A stretch of DNA of 64,000 nt from Paenacidovorax caeni (GCF_001298675.1 NZ_CYIG01000004.1:1-64000), one strand, 5' to 3'; positions 9,056 to 19,136 are shown, counted from the stretch's first letter. Notes: generated by a model from the sequence alone, not told the origin. Numbers and translations: made by a program.

Positions 9056-9460
9056 TCACGCGGCCTCGGCAGCGGCGGCGCCGTGCTTGGCCTTGTAGTC
9101 ATTCACCGCAGCCTTGATGGCGTCTTCCGCCAGGATGGAGCAGTGAATCTTCACCGGCGGCAGTGCCAGCTCCTCGGCAATGGCGCTGTTCTTGATCTGG
9201 GCCGCCTCGTCCAGCGTCTTGCCCTTGACCCATTCGGTCACGAGCGAAGAGGAGGCAATGGCGGAGCCGCAGCCATAGGTCTTGAAGCGCGCGTCCTCAA
9301 TGATGCCGGTATCGGGGTTGACCTTGATCTGCAGCTTCATCACGTCGCCGCAGGCCGGGGCGCCCACCATGCCGGTGCCCACGGTGTCGTCGCCTTTTTC
9401 AAAAGAGCCCACGTTGCGGGGGTTTTCGTAATGGTCAATCACTTTGTCGGAGTAAGCCAT
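9056..9460 (-). CDS. iscU: Iron-sulfur cluster scaffold IscU
   Basis: Scaffold of 134 residues on which clusters are built before transfer. The ligand cysteines lie in [18 protein letters not shown] and [14 protein letters not shown], the HscA recognition motif, lies just ahead of the third cysteine. The short C-terminal tail ends in an alanine-rich run. It starts 21 bases after iscS. Confidence 0.97.
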   Translation of the reverse strand: MAYSDKVIDHYENPRNVGSFEKGDDTVGTGMVGAPACGDVMKLQIKVNPDTGIIEDARFKTYGCGSAIASSSLVTEWVKGKTLDEAAQIKNSAIAEELALPPVKIHCSILAEDAIKAAVNDYKAKHGAAAAEAA

Positions 9461-9481
9461 GTCGGTTCCTTTGGATTTTGG

Positions 9482-10702
9482 TCAGTGCGCTGCCCACTGA
9501 ATGGTGCTGAGGTCCACACCATCCTGGTACATCTCCCACAGCGGGCTGAGCTCGCGCAGCTTGGCGACGTTTTCGCGGATGGTGGCGACGGCGTAGTCGA
9601 TCTCTTCCTCGGTCGTGAAACGGCCGATGGTCATGCGCAGGCTGCTGTGCGCCAGCTCGTCGCTGCGGCCCAGGGCGCGTAGCACGTAGCTGGGCTCCAG
9701 GCTGGCTGAGGTGCACGCCGACCCGCTGGAGACGGCCAGCCCCTTGATGCCCATGATGAGCGACTCGCCCTCGACGAAGTTGAAGCTCATGTTCAGGTTC
9801 TGCGGCACACGGTGCTCCATGCTGCCGTTGATGAACACCTGCTCGATGTCCTTCAGGCCGTCCAGCAAGCGTTGCTGCAGGACGCGGGCCTTGGCGTTCA
9901 CCTCGTTCATTTCGAGCTTGATGATGCGGAAGGCCTCGCCCATGCCGACGATCTGGTGCGTGGGCAGCGTGCCCGAGCGCATGCCGCGCTCATGGCCGCC
10001 GCCATGGATTTGTGCCTCCAGGCGCACACGCGGCTTGCGGCGCACGTACAACGCACCCACACCCTTGGGGCCATAGGTCTTGTGCGCGGTCATGCTCATC
10101 AGATCAATGGGCAAGGCCTTCATGTCGATCTCGACGCGGCCCGTTGCCTGTGCGGCATCGACGTGCAACAGAATGCCCTTATCGCGGCAGATGGCACCAA
10201 TGGCGGGGATATCCTGGATTACGCCGATCTCGTTGTTCACGAACAGCACGCTGACCAGGATGGTATCGGGGCGGATTGCGGCCTTGAACGCGTCAAGGTC
10301 GAGCAGGCCGTCCTCCTTCACATCCATGTAGGTCACCTCGAAGCCCTGGCGTTCCAGCTCGCGCATGGTGTCCAGCACGGCCTTGTGCTCGGTCTTGAGC
10401 GTGATGAGGTGCTTGCCCTTGCCCTGGTAGAAATGGGCCGCTCCCTTGAGCGCAAGGTTGATCGACTCGGTGGCGCCACTGGTCCACACGATCTCGCGCG
10501 GATCGGCGCCGATCAGATCGGCCACCTGGCCGCGGGCCTGCTCAATGGCCTCTTCGGCCTCCCAGCCCCAGGCGTGGCTGCGCGAGGCGGCATTGCCGAA
10601 GTGCTCGCGCAACCAGGGGATCATGGCATCGACCACCCGGGGGTCAACCGGGGTGGTGGCGCCGTAGTCAAGGTAAATCGGAAAATGGGGTGTCATATCC
10701 AT
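9482..10702 (-). CDS. iscS: Cysteine desulfurase IscS
   Basis: PLP enzyme of 406 residues that converts cysteine to alanine and passes sulfur to IscU and to tRNA thiolation enzymes. The PLP lysine is in [12 protein letters not shown]. The catalytic cysteine lies in [15 protein letters not shown], on the long mobile loop typical of class I desulfurases. The ATG at 10702 ([14 protein letters not shown]) was chosen because it gives the canonical N-terminus; an ATG six bases further in is also possible. Confidence 0.97.
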   Translation of the reverse strand: MDMTPHFPIYLDYGATTPVDPRVVDAMIPWLREHFGNAASRSHAWGWEAEEAIEQARGQVADLIGADPREIVWTSGATESINLALKGAAHFYQGKGKHLITLKTEHKAVLDTMRELERQGFEVTYMDVKEDGLLDLDAFKAAIRPDTILVSVLFVNNEIGVIQDIPAIGAICRDKGILLHVDAAQATGRVEIDMKALPIDLMSMTAHKTYGPKGVGALYVRRKPRVRLEAQIHGGGHERGMRSGTLPTHQIVGMGEAFRIIKLEMNEVNAKARVLQQRLLDGLKDIEQVFINGSMEHRVPQNLNMSFNFVEGESLIMGIKGLAVSSGSACTSASLEPSYVLRALGRSDELAHSSLRMTIGRFTTEEEIDYAVATIRENVAKLRELSPLWEMYQDGVDLSTIQWAAH

Positions 10703-10784
10703 GGCTGGCTCTAGAACGGAATCTGGCTGGCGTACGAGCGCTAAACGGTCACCGCAAAGGCGCCGAGCGCACGAGCCCTGTCGC

Positions 10785-11321
10785 TCAGGACTTGGCGAAC
10801 GCGTTGCCCAACGCAAACACGGAATTGGGCGCGTTCACACGGATGGGCTTGACCACTGGCGTGGTGGAAATGGCGCGGCGCACCACCGGCTTGTCCTCGA
10901 TTTGCACGCCCTTGGCGAGCTGCTCGTCGACAAGCTTTTGCAGCGTGACCGAATCCAGGAACTCGACCATGCGCTGGTTCAGCGCAGACCACAGGTCATG
11001 CGTCATGCAGCGGCCGGAGTCGCCAAGGCAGTTTTCCTTACCACCGCACTGGGTGGCGTCGATGGGCTCGTCCACCGAGACGATGATGTCGGCGACGGTG
11101 ATGTCACCCGCCTTACGGGCGAGCGTGTAGCCGCCCCCCGGGCCGCGCGTGGACTCCACGAGTTCATGGCGACGCAGCTTGCCAAAGAGCTGCTCCAGGT
11201 ACGACAGCGAGATCTGCTGGCGCTGGCTGATGGCCGCCAGTGTGACGGGGCCGTTGTTCTGGCGCAGGGCCAGATCGATCATGGCGGTGACCGCAAAACG
11301 GCCTTTGGTAGTGAGACGCAT
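10785..11321 (-). CDS. iscR: Rrf2-family regulator IscR
   Basis: [2Fe-2S]-sensing repressor of the isc operon, 178 residues. The N-terminal winged helix begins [19 protein letters not shown]. The cluster ligands are the three cysteines in [15 protein letters not shown], followed by His in MTHDLW, matching the known Cys3-His pattern. First gene of iscRSUA. A candidate autoregulatory site lies upstream (11451-11478). Confidence 0.96.
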   Translation of the reverse strand: MRLTTKGRFAVTAMIDLALRQNNGPVTLAAISQRQQISLSYLEQLFGKLRRHELVESTRGPGGGYTLARKAGDITVADIIVSVDEPIDATQCGGKENCLGDSGRCMTHDLWSALNQRMVEFLDSVTLQKLVDEQLAKGVQIEDKPVVRRAISTTPVVKPIRVNAPNSVFALGNAFAKS

Positions 11322-11450
11322 CGTGGGGCTCCTTTGGTCAGGATGTATTCGTTGCAGGGATGGCCGCGACGTCCGGCAAGGACGCACCCGGCACGCCGGT
11401 AGCTCTTGCACCACCCCGGATCAGGAGCGACTCCCTCGCAATAAGCTGAT

Positions 11451-11478
11451 TTGTTGACTGTTTTGTAGGAGTATACCA
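11451..11478 (-). promoter_or_regulatory. isc operon promoter with possible IscR box
   Basis: On the minus strand there is an extended -10, TGGTATACT (TATACT at 11475-11470), and no good -35. Overlapping it and running downstream is ATACTCCTAC-AAAACAGTCAAC. Its right half matches the type-1 IscR consensus (AGTC plus purines), while its left half is poor. Position and partial match suggest IscR autorepression; binding is inferred. Confidence 0.55.
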
Positions 11479-11536
11479 CAAAGCCCTATTGATTTTGTCG
11501 GACAAGCACGACAAAGCCCCGACACCCCCTCACCAC

Positions 11537-13633
11537 CTACGCCGGCACATCCCCGCCATGCGCGCCAAAGGCGCGGTCCTTGAGCAGCGCCAACTGGTCG
11601 CGCACCCGCGCTGCCTGCTCGAACTCCAGGTTGCGCGCGTGTTCCAGCATCTGTTTTTCCAGCCGCTTGATCTCCTTGGCCATATCCTTCTCCGACATGT
11701 CAGCCACCTTGGCGCGCTGCAGTGCGTCCTGCGCCAGACGTTCTGCCTCCTTGCCCGCTTTTTCGCTGTAAACGCCATCAATCAGGTCTTTCACCTGCTT
11801 GACAATCGCGCGCGGCTGAATTCCGTGCGCCGCGTTGTGCGCGATCTGCTTGGCACGGCGGCGTTCGGTCTCCCCCATGGCCTTCTTCATCGACTCGGTA
11901 ATGCGGTCGGCGTACAGAATGGCCTTGCCGTGCAGGTTGCGCGCCGCACGGCCAATGGTCTGAATCAGGCTGCGCTCGGCGCGCAAAAAGCCCTCCTTGT
12001 CAGCGTCGAGGATGGCAACGAGCGACACCTCGGGAATGTCGAGCCCCTCGCGCAGCAGGTTGATCCCCACCAGCACATCGAACGCACCCAGGCGCAGGTC
12101 GCGGATGATTTCCACACGCTCCACCGTATCCACGTCCGAATGCAGGTAGCGCACCTTCACGCCGTTGTCGGTCAGGTAGTCCGTGAGTTGCTCGGCCATG
12201 CGCTTGGTCAGCGTGGTGATGAGTACGCGCTCATTGCGCTCCACGCGGATGCGGATTTCCTGCAGAACGTCATCCACCTGGTGAGTGGCCGGGCGCACTT
12301 CAATCTCCGGATCCACCAGGCCGGTCGGCCGCACCACCTGGTCAACGACCTGGCCAGAGTGCTGCTTTTCGTAGTCCGCTGGCGTGGCGGACACGAACAC
12401 CACCTGGCGCATGCGCTGCTCGAACTCCTCGAACTTCAGCGGCCGGTTGTCCAGCGCCGACGGCAGGCGAAAGCCATACTCCACCAGCGTGGTCTTGCGT
12501 GCCCGGTCACCGTTGTACATGGCGTTGAGCTGGCCAATCATCTGGTGGCTCTCGTCCAGAAACATCAACGCGTCCTTGGGCAGGTAATCGATCAGCGTGC
12601 TTGGCGGTTCGCCCGGGGCGGCGCCCGAGAGGTGGCGCGTGTAGTTCTCGATGCCCTTGCAGTGCCCCACTTCGCTGAGCATTTCCAGATCAAAGCGCGT
12701 GCGCTGCTCCAGGCGCTGGGCTTCGACCAGCTTGCCCTCGGCCACGAAAAACTTCAGGCGCGCCTCCAGCTCCTGCTTGATGGTTTCAACGGCCGCCAGC
12801 ACCACGTCACGCGGCGTCACATAGTGGCTGCTGGGGTACACAGTGAAGCGCGGGATCTTCTGCTGGATGCGCCCCGTGAGGGGGTCAAACAGTTGCAGGC
12901 TATCAACTTCGTCGTCGAACAACTCGATGCGCACCGCCAGCTCGGAATGTTCGGCCGGAAACACGTCAATGGTGTCGCCGCGCACGCGGAACTGGCCGCG
13001 GCTGAAATCCTGGTCGTTGCGTTGGTACTGCATGCGGATCAACTGGGCGATCACGTCGCGCTGGTTCAGGCGGTCGCCAGCGCGCAGCGTCATCACCATG
13101 CGGTGGTAGCTCTCGGGCTCGCCAATGCCATAGATGGCCGACACGGTGGCCACGATCACCACGTCGCGCCGCTCCAGCAGGCTCTTGGTGCATGACAAGC
13201 GCATCTGCTCGATGTGCTCGTTGATCGCGCTGTCCTTCTCGATGAACAGGTCGCGCTGCGGCACGTAGGCCTCGGGCTGGTAATAGTCGTAATAGCTGAC
13301 GAAGTACTCCACTGCGTTCTTCGGAAAGAACTCGCGGAACTCGCTGTACAGCTGCGCGGCCAGTGTCTTGTTCGGAGCAAAGATGATGGCCGGCCGCCCC
13401 AGCCGGGCAATCACATTGGCCATGGTGAAAGTCTTGCCCGAACCCGTCACCCCCAGCAGCGTCTGGAAGGCCTCGCCGTCGCGCACCCCCTCCACCAGCT
13501 TGGCGATCGCCTCCGGCTGGTCGCCTGACGGCGGATACGGCTGGAACAGCGCAAAAGGCGAATCCGGAAAGTGCACGTACTGCCCCGCCACAGGCGTGCC
13601 ATCCGTGGGCTGCGTGACAGGGGGCGTATTCAT
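11537..13633 (-). CDS. uvrB: Excinuclease ABC subunit B
   Basis: Damage-verifying helicase-like subunit of nucleotide excision repair, 698 residues. Walker A is [10 protein letters not shown] near residue 60; the beta-hairpin region [12 protein letters not shown] follows. Later helicase motifs include DESHQM and QTIGRAARN. The C-terminal UVR domain ([20 protein letters not shown]) should contact UvrC. The ATG at 13633 has GGAG seven bases upstream; a TTG two codons earlier is less likely. I saw no LexA-like CTGT-N8-ACAG site upstream. Confidence 0.97.
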   Translation of the reverse strand: MNTPPVTQPTDGTPVAGQYVHFPDSPFALFQPYPPSGDQPEAIAKLVEGVRDGEAFQTLLGVTGSGKTFTMANVIARLGRPAIIFAPNKTLAAQLYSEFREFFPKNAVEYFVSYYDYYQPEAYVPQRDLFIEKDSAINEHIEQMRLSCTKSLLERRDVVIVATVSAIYGIGEPESYHRMVMTLRAGDRLNQRDVIAQLIRMQYQRNDQDFSRGQFRVRGDTIDVFPAEHSELAVRIELFDDEVDSLQLFDPLTGRIQQKIPRFTVYPSSHYVTPRDVVLAAVETIKQELEARLKFFVAEGKLVEAQRLEQRTRFDLEMLSEVGHCKGIENYTRHLSGAAPGEPPSTLIDYLPKDALMFLDESHQMIGQLNAMYNGDRARKTTLVEYGFRLPSALDNRPLKFEEFEQRMRQVVFVSATPADYEKQHSGQVVDQVVRPTGLVDPEIEVRPATHQVDDVLQEIRIRVERNERVLITTLTKRMAEQLTDYLTDNGVKVRYLHSDVDTVERVEIIRDLRLGAFDVLVGINLLREGLDIPEVSLVAILDADKEGFLRAERSLIQTIGRAARNLHGKAILYADRITESMKKAMGETERRRAKQIAHNAAHGIQPRAIVKQVKDLIDGVYSEKAGKEAERLAQDALQRAKVADMSEKDMAKEIKRLEKQMLEHARNLEFEQAARVRDQLALLKDRAFGAHGGDVPA

Positions 13634-13850
13634 GGGCAACTCCGTGCAATGGGCAAACGATTGAGTTTACGGGGGCCAAAGGCAGCTTTTCAGGCAGGGG
13701 CTATGCACAGTGCCCTGGTGGAGCGCGGGCAAGGCATGCATAAACGACTGGCTGCCTTCATCCCAAAGACCAGGGCAAGGATCAGGCCCGCATGAAACAA
13801 GGGCAGCGCTAGAATCTGAGGCTTCGTCTCTAACCGATTGCACACGCATC

Positions 13851-15047
13851 ATGTCCCTTTTCTCCGCCGTCGAAATGGCCCCCCGCGACCCCATCCTGGG
13901 GCTCAACGAGCAATTCAACGCTGACACCAACCCCAACAAGGTCAACCTGGGCGTGGGCGTGTATTTCGACGACAACGGCAAGCTGCCCCTGCTGCAATGC
14001 GTGCAGGCGGCAGAAAAGGCCATGATGGACAAGCCCGCCGCGCGCGGCTACCTGCCCATTGACGGCATCGTCGCCTATGACAACGCCGTCAAGGCGCTGG
14101 TCTTTGGCGCCGACTCCGAGCCCGTTACGTCGGGCCGCGTGGCCACCGTGCAGGCGATCGGCGGCACCGGCGGCCTGAAGATCGGCGCCGACTTCTTGAA
14201 AAAGGTCAGCCCCAACGCCAAGGTGCTGATCTCCGACCCGAGCTGGGAAAACCACCGTGCCCTGTTCACCAACGCCGGCTTCACGGTAGACACCTACGCC
14301 TACTACGACGCTGCCAAACGCGGTGTGAACTTCGACGGCATGCTGGCCAGCCTGAATGCCGCCGCCCCTGGCACTATCGTCGTGCTGCACGCCTGCTGCC
14401 ACAACCCCACCGGCTACGACATCACCCCCGCGCAGTGGGACCAGGTCATCGCCACCGTCAAGGCCAAGGGCCTGACCGCCTTCCTCGACATGGCGTACCA
14501 GGGCTTCGGCCACGGCATCGCCGAGGACGGCGCCGTGATCCAGAAGTTCGTCGCCGCCGGCCTGAATTTCTTCGTCTCCACCTCGTTCTCCAAGAGCTTC
14601 AGCCTGTATGGTGAGCGCGTCGGCGGCCTGTCGGTGCTGTGCACCGACAAGGAAGAAGCCGGCCGCGTGCTGAGCCAGCTCAAGATCGTCATCCGCACCA
14701 ACTACTCCAACCCGCCCACGCACGGCGGCGCCGTGGTGGCCGCAGTGCTGAGCAACCCCGAGCTGCGCGCACTGTGGGAAAAGGAACTGGGCGAGATGCG
14801 CGTGCGCATCAAGGCCATGCGCCAGAAGCTGGTCGACGGCCTCAAGGCTGCCGGCGTGCAGCAGGACATGAGCTTCATGACGCAGCAGATCGGCATGTTC
14901 AGCTACTCTGGCCTGAGCAAGGAACAAATGGTGCGCCTGCGCAGCGAGTTCGGCGTGTACGGCACGGACACCGGCCGCATCTGCGTGGCTGCGCTCAACA
15001 GCAAGAACATCGACTACGTCTGCCAAGCCATCGCCAAGGTTATCTAA
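13851..15047 (+). CDS. Class I aspartate/aromatic amino acid aminotransferase
   Basis: PLP transaminase of 398 residues, of the AspC/TyrB group. It moves amino groups between aspartate or aromatic amino acids and 2-oxoglutarate. The PLP lysine is at about residue 248 in SFSKSFSLYGERVGGL, the aspartate aminotransferase signature. The substrate arginine region near the C-terminus (TGRICVAALN) is present. Sequence alone does not settle aspartate versus tyrosine preference. It is divergent from uvrB; TAGAAT at about 13810 is a possible -10. Confidence 0.92.
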   Translation: MSLFSAVEMAPRDPILGLNEQFNADTNPNKVNLGVGVYFDDNGKLPLLQCVQAAEKAMMDKPAARGYLPIDGIVAYDNAVKALVFGADSEPVTSGRVATVQAIGGTGGLKIGADFLKKVSPNAKVLISDPSWENHRALFTNAGFTVDTYAYYDAAKRGVNFDGMLASLNAAAPGTIVVLHACCHNPTGYDITPAQWDQVIATVKAKGLTAFLDMAYQGFGHGIAEDGAVIQKFVAAGLNFFVSTSFSKSFSLYGERVGGLSVLCTDKEEAGRVLSQLKIVIRTNYSNPPTHGGAVVAAVLSNPELRALWEKELGEMRVRIKAMRQKLVDGLKAAGVQQDMSFMTQQIGMFSYSGLSKEQMVRLRSEFGVYGTDTGRICVAALNSKNIDYVCQAIAKVI

Positions 15048-15081
15048 CGGCACACTTTGGCGGCGCAGCGCCGCCTAACCC

Positions 15082-15131
15082 AAACGCCCCGAAAGCCGAT
15101 TGATCCGGCTCCTTCGGGGCGTTTGTCGTTT
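15082..15131 (+). terminator. Terminator after aminotransferase gene
   Basis: AAACGCCCCGAA pairs with TTCGGGGCGTTT around a loop that itself pairs AGCCG/CGGCT; GTCGTTTT follows. It also lies just beyond the end of the opposing genes. Confidence 0.75.
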
Positions 15132-15239
15132 TCATCCCCCAAACTGCACGCCCAGCCTCAACCGCAAGGCACTGCCCAACGCCAGTGCAGTGGCAAAACC
15201 GCGGCCATCGCCACAGGCCAGGGCGGTTAGAAGGGTCAT
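15132..15239 (-). CDS. Possible small protein, 35 residues
   Basis: An ATG at 15239 overlaps the TGA of the preceding dioxygenase gene as ATGA and opens a 35-residue frame ending just before the aminotransferase terminator. It begins MTLLTALACGDGRGF and has a moderately hydrophobic middle. The overlap suggests translational coupling, but no family is recognised and codon evidence in so short a frame is weak. It may be chance. Confidence 0.25.
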   Translation of the reverse strand: MTLLTALACGDGRGFATALALGSALRLRLGVQFGG

Positions 15240-16111
15240 GGGGCCGCCCCTTCCCACAGCATCGAACGCATAGAAAGCGACGCTGCCTGGAACCCCGTAT
15301 TGAAGAAGCGCGGCACATCGCCCGTCTGCACCGCGCCGGCCGCGTACAGCAGCGGCAAGAAATGGTCGTGCGTGGGATGCGCCAGTTGGGCCACCGTGCC
15401 CCACTGGGCAAAACCTGCGAGCGCGTCCAACTGCCCGCTCTTGACCAGATCGGCCACGCGCGCGTCAAACCCGCTGGCCCAGGTATAGGCGGCGTTGATG
15501 CCTGTTCCCATGCGCATCGCCGCCAGGTTGTGCACCACGTTGCCGCTGGCCACGATGAGCACGCCGCGCTTGCGCAGAGGCGCCAGCTGCCGCCCCAGCG
15601 TCAGGTGCTCAACGGGCGGGCGCGCGTAGTCCATGCTGAGCTGCACCACCGGAATGTCCGCCGCCGGGAACATGGGCTTGAGCACGCTCCAGGCGCCATG
15701 GTCAAGGCCCCACTCGTTCTCATCCCCGCCCTCGTCCACGCCCAGCGGCTTGCCCGTGGCGGGCGAGCGCAGTTGCGCCGCCAGCGCCCGCGCCACGGCG
15801 GGCGCGCCCGGCGCGGGGTACTGCTGCTCGAACAGGATGCGCGGAAAGCCGCTGAAATCGTGCAGCGTGCGCGGCCGCGCCATGCCCGTGAGCCACCAGC
15901 CGCCGCGCGTGAGCCAGTGCGCCGAGATGCATAGGATGAGCTGCGGCCGCACCGGCCGCGCCAGCAGCTCGCGCCCCAGGTCGCGCCAGGTGTGGTGCCA
16001 GGCGTTTTCCTCGATCGCGTTCATCGGGCTGCCATGGCCCACAAACAATACCGGCAGGCGCGGCGAGGGTTGCAGGGCCAGCAGCGGCGCGGCATCGGGC
16101 GGTGAATTCAT
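15236..16111 (-). CDS. LigB-type extradiol dioxygenase (YgiD/DODA-like)
   Basis: Class III ring-cleavage dioxygenase fold, 291 residues, close to bacterial 4,5-DOPA-extradiol-dioxygenase proteins. Likely metal ligands are His26 in VGHGSPMNAI, His65 in SAHWLT, and His residues in GLDHGAWSV and GNVVHNL. The physiological substrate is unknown for most of this family. The ATG at 16111 has the family N-terminus nearby. It is transcribed away from the CoA-transferase-like gene at 16214. Confidence 0.85.
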   Translation of the reverse strand: MNSPPDAAPLLALQPSPRLPVLFVGHGSPMNAIEENAWHHTWRDLGRELLARPVRPQLILCISAHWLTRGGWWLTGMARPRTLHDFSGFPRILFEQQYPAPGAPAVARALAAQLRSPATGKPLGVDEGGDENEWGLDHGAWSVLKPMFPAADIPVVQLSMDYARPPVEHLTLGRQLAPLRKRGVLIVASGNVVHNLAAMRMGTGINAAYTWASGFDARVADLVKSGQLDALAGFAQWGTVAQLAHPTHDHFLPLLYAAGAVQTGDVPRFFNTGFQAASLSMRSMLWEGAAP

Positions 16112-16213
16112 CGAAACTCCGGCACAAGGGCAGCAAAAAGAGCGGCAGCAGCATACCGCCACAGGCCGCCATTTTGTTTGTATAACCGCCTGTCTCCTTT
16201 TTGACCTACCGCC

Positions 16214-17104
16214 ATGTCACTCCAGCCCCTCCAGCCCCTTGCCCAGACCCGCATTCTCAGCCTGGCCCTCAACCTGCCAGGCCCGGCCGCCTTGCTGCGC
16301 TGCCGCGACATGGGCGCCGAGTGCACCAAGCTGGAGCCCCCCGCACCCGCCGGCCACGCCAGCGCCGACCCCATGGCGGTGTACTGCGCACCGGCCTACG
16401 TCCAGATGCACGAGGGCGTGCGCGTACTACAGGCCCACCTGAAGACCCCCGAAGGCCAGGCAGCCCTGCACACCGAGCTGGAGCGCAGCGACGTGCTCAT
16501 CACCTCCTTCCGCCCCTCGGCCCTGGCCAAGCTCGGCCTGGGCTGGGATGCGCTGCAGGCGCGCTACCCGCGCCTGTCGCTGGTGCGCATCGTCGGCGCT
16601 GCGGGCGCGCGCGCCGAAGAGGCCGGGCATGACCTGACCTACCAGGCCGAGGCAGGGCTGGTAAGCAGCACCGCCATGCCGCCCTCGCTCTACGCCGACA
16701 TGGGCGGCGCCCTGGTGGCCAGCGAAGCCGTGCTGCAAGCCCTGCTGGCGCGCGCCCGCAGTGGGCGCGGCGTGTGCATCGAGGTGCCGCTGGCCGATGC
16801 CGCGCAGTGGCTCGCCCTGCCCCGCCACTGGGGCCTGACCGCTCCCGGGGGCGACACCGGCGGCGCCCATGCAGGCTACCGCGTCTACCCCTGCGCCGAT
16901 GGCCTGGTGGCCCTGGCCGCACTGGAGCCCCACTTTGCCGCGCGCCTGTGCGAGGCCGCCGGCCTGCCGCCCGATGCCGACCCGCGCGCCGCCGCCACGC
17001 ACGAAGGCGTGGCGCGCTTCGTCCAGGGGCAAAGCCGCGCGGCGCTCGACGCACTGGCCCAGGCACGCGACATTCCGCTGTACACGCTGAACGGCGGCGC
17101 ATGA
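16214..17104 (+). CDS. CaiB/BaiF CoA-transferase family, racemase-like
   Basis: Family III CoA-transferase fold of 296 residues, about 60-100 shorter than most members. The residues used by alpha-methylacyl-CoA racemase appear to be kept: His139 in AGHDLTY, Asp162 in YADMGGA and Glu238 in ALEPHF. A 2-methylacyl-CoA racemase role is therefore more likely than CoA transfer (inference). The N-terminal half is compact and lacks several usual loops. It overlaps the next gene by four bases (ATGA). Confidence 0.78.
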   Translation: MSLQPLQPLAQTRILSLALNLPGPAALLRCRDMGAECTKLEPPAPAGHASADPMAVYCAPAYVQMHEGVRVLQAHLKTPEGQAALHTELERSDVLITSFRPSALAKLGLGWDALQARYPRLSLVRIVGAAGARAEEAGHDLTYQAEAGLVSSTAMPPSLYADMGGALVASEAVLQALLARARSGRGVCIEVPLADAAQWLALPRHWGLTAPGGDTGGAHAGYRVYPCADGLVALAALEPHFAARLCEAAGLPPDADPRAAATHEGVARFVQGQSRAALDALAQARDIPLYTLNGGA

Positions 17105-17748
17105 CGGCGCAAGGCACTGTGCGCAGCTGGAACACCGAAAAAGGGTTTGGCTTCATCCAGAGCGCCCACAGCAACAACGTGTTTTTTCATGTGCGCGACT
17201 TTCGCGGCGCCGGTGCACCTGCCGTGGGCATGGCCGTGGTGTACGAGGAAATTCAGGTCGGCGGCAAAGGCCCACGCGCCATGCAGGTGCGTTCCGCCAC
17301 AGCGCCAGCACCCGCCGCGCCACGGCCCCGGCAGCCCGCCAGGCCCCAGCGCCGCGACATGCAGGCCCCCGCCGGCAGCAGTCTGGCCGTGACGCTGATG
17401 CTGCTGTGGCTCGGCCTGCTGGCCTGGGGCGCTGCCACCCGCGCGCTGCCGCCGTGGGTGCTGGGCGCCCTGGGCCTGCTCAACGCGGCCACGTGCCTGG
17501 CCTACGCACTGGACAAGGACGCCGCGCGGAAAGGCCGCTGGCGCACCAGCGAAAAGCACCTGCACCTGCTCGCCGTGCTGGGCGGCTGGCCTGCGGCGTG
17601 GTGGGCGCAACAATGGCTGCGCCACAAATCGTCGAAGGCGGAATTCCGCGCGGTGTACTGGGCCACGCTGCTGCTGAACTGCGCGGCGCTGGCGGTGCTA
17701 GTATGGCGGCCCGCCTGGGCACGGCCGTTTTTACTCTCTTTTCAATAG
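17101..17748 (+). CDS. Cold-shock domain fused to DUF1294 membrane protein
   Basis: Two-part protein of 215 residues. Residues 1-66 form a cold-shock nucleic-acid-binding domain with RNP1-like KGFGFIQ and RNP2-like VFFHVRDF. After a proline/arginine linker, residues about 95-215 hold three or four membrane segments of the DUF1294 family. This fusion is known in proteobacteria but has no assigned function. Start overlaps the previous stop. The last residues (LLSFQ) and the stop codon come from a dispersed repeat. Confidence 0.88.
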   Translation: MTAQGTVRSWNTEKGFGFIQSAHSNNVFFHVRDFRGAGAPAVGMAVVYEEIQVGGKGPRAMQVRSATAPAPAAPRPRQPARPQRRDMQAPAGSSLAVTLMLLWLGLLAWGAATRALPPWVLGALGLLNAATCLAYALDKDAARKGRWRTSEKHLHLLAVLGGWPAAWWAQQWLRHKSSKAEFRAVYWATLLLNCAALAVLVWRPAWARPFLLSFQ

Positions 17749-17790
17749 CTCGCACCGCTTCATTGGCAAGGAACAGGGCCTGAAAAGTAC
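17731..17790. repeat. Dispersed inverted repeat, copy 2
   Basis: Begins TTACTCTCTTTTCAATAGCT, closely matching the leading part of copies at 31249 and 43311, then a diverged core. Its TAG is the stop codon of the cold-shock/DUF1294 gene. Confidence 0.65.
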
Positions 17791-17888
17791 CTGAAACGCT
17801 GATGCACCAAGCGCTGCCAGCGCTCGTACCATCAAGACCTCTGCCCCGCCCTTTGCGGGGTAGCCCCCTGCCACGAGGTGTCCAACCC

Positions 17889-18983
17889 ATGCGATTACAG
17901 AAACTCTCCCCTCTTTTCGTTCTGCTTCTGGCCGCCTGCGGCGGCGGTGGCGGCGGTGACAACGGCACGCCCGCCAGCGAAAGCCGTGTGCTGCTGGAGC
18001 GGGTGGCCGGTTCAATGGACGACAGGTCAGGCACCACGGCCACCGATCCAGTACGCGGCTGCGTTGACGGCCCGGCCACGGACATCCTCCTCGGCTGGGG
18101 CCGTGCCCTGGCTATCGCGGCGAACGGGCAGACGCTGTACCTCGATGAGCGCGGCATGTGCGATGGGCGCTATCGCATCCGCCAGCTCGACCTGGCCACC
18201 GGCAAAGTCACGACGCTGGCCACCAGCGCCGAGCGGCCCGCGCCGGACGCGCCCGTGCCGGTGCAGTTGACGGGCTTTCTCACCCCCTCCGCGCTGGCGC
18301 AGGCGCCGGACGGCACGCTGCTGATTGCCGACAGCGAAGTCTTCGACGGCAGCCTGACCCTTTCCTCGCGCACGCGGCCCGGGCTGGGCAATGGCGTGTG
18401 GGCGCTGGCGCCTGACGGGGCGCTGCGCCAGGTGGCCGGGTTCGCCCAGCCTACGGGCACGCCCATGGCCGATGGCACGGGGGCGGGCGCGGTCTTCGAG
18501 TCGATTACCGCCCTCTGCGCCGACGCCCAGGGCGGCTTCTACGTCGAAGACCTGGGCCGCGTGCGCAGGCTGACCGCCGATGGCACGGTGCAGACGCTGG
18601 CCGACACCCAGGGCCAGCGCTTCCATGGCCTGTATTGCGGCCCGGCAGGCCAGGCCCTGACGAGCACGCGCCAGGCAGACGGCACCTACCGGCTGGTGGC
18701 GCTGCCCTCGGGGCTGACGCTCGGCGCCTGGGACGCGGCGAGCGCCCCCTATGCCCCGGCGAGCGCGCAGACGGCATGGGCCTGGGCGCCCGGGGCGTTG
18801 TTCCTGGCCGATCTGGAAAGCGGCAAGGGCCTGCCGGGCACGCGCGTCCCGCTCAATGCCTCGGGCCAATTGCAGATCGCGGGCCAGGCATACACCCCCG
18901 ACCGCGAGGCGCTACGGGCGGCCAGCGGCGAAGTGGCCTATCTGCGTACCACCTACGGCATCGTGCGCATGACGTACCGGTGA
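17889..18983 (+). CDS. Lipoprotein with NHL/beta-propeller-like repeats
   Basis: Secreted lipoprotein of 364 residues. The signal peptide ends in LLLAACGGG, with the lipid-modified Cys at residue 17 and a glycine tether after it. The body has several blades of the kind LTADGTVQTLADTQG and LATGKVTTLATSA, separated by about 45-60 residues, suggesting a beta-propeller. GAGGTG upstream of the ATG supports the start. Function unknown. Confidence 0.75.
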   Translation: MRLQKLSPLFVLLLAACGGGGGGDNGTPASESRVLLERVAGSMDDRSGTTATDPVRGCVDGPATDILLGWGRALAIAANGQTLYLDERGMCDGRYRIRQLDLATGKVTTLATSAERPAPDAPVPVQLTGFLTPSALAQAPDGTLLIADSEVFDGSLTLSSRTRPGLGNGVWALAPDGALRQVAGFAQPTGTPMADGTGAGAVFESITALCADAQGGFYVEDLGRVRRLTADGTVQTLADTQGQRFHGLYCGPAGQALTSTRQADGTYRLVALPSGLTLGAWDAASAPYAPASAQTAWAWAPGALFLADLESGKGLPGTRVPLNASGQLQIAGQAYTPDREALRAASGEVAYLRTTYGIVRMTYR

Positions 18984-19002
18984 AGCCAGCGCTATCGAAT
19001 CG

Positions 19003-19095
19003 GTAGCTTCTGGCGCTTGCTGGAGCTGTGTTTGCGGCGCATTTGATCGGGAAATCGAAGCACGGAAAGCGCCAGCAGCTACTGAAAGAATAGCG
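19003..19095. repeat. Dispersed inverted repeat, copy 3 (diverged)
   Basis: Arms TAGCTTCTGGCGCTT (19004-19018) and AAAGCGCCAGCAGCTA (19066-19081). It lies between the convergent lipoprotein and ygiQ genes; no T-run follows. Confidence 0.7.
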
Positions 19096-19136
19096 CCAGT
19101 TCATGAAGCTGCTCGCGGCATGCGTCCCCGGTCCAG

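Noticed and set aside
11489-13195. 568-residue open frame opposite uvrB
   Set aside because: Antisense shadow; no recognisable domain, histidine- and leucine-rich composition typical of such frames.
13634-13850. SOS (LexA) box before uvrB
   Set aside because: No CTGT-N8-ACAG-like sequence was found in the uvrB upstream region.
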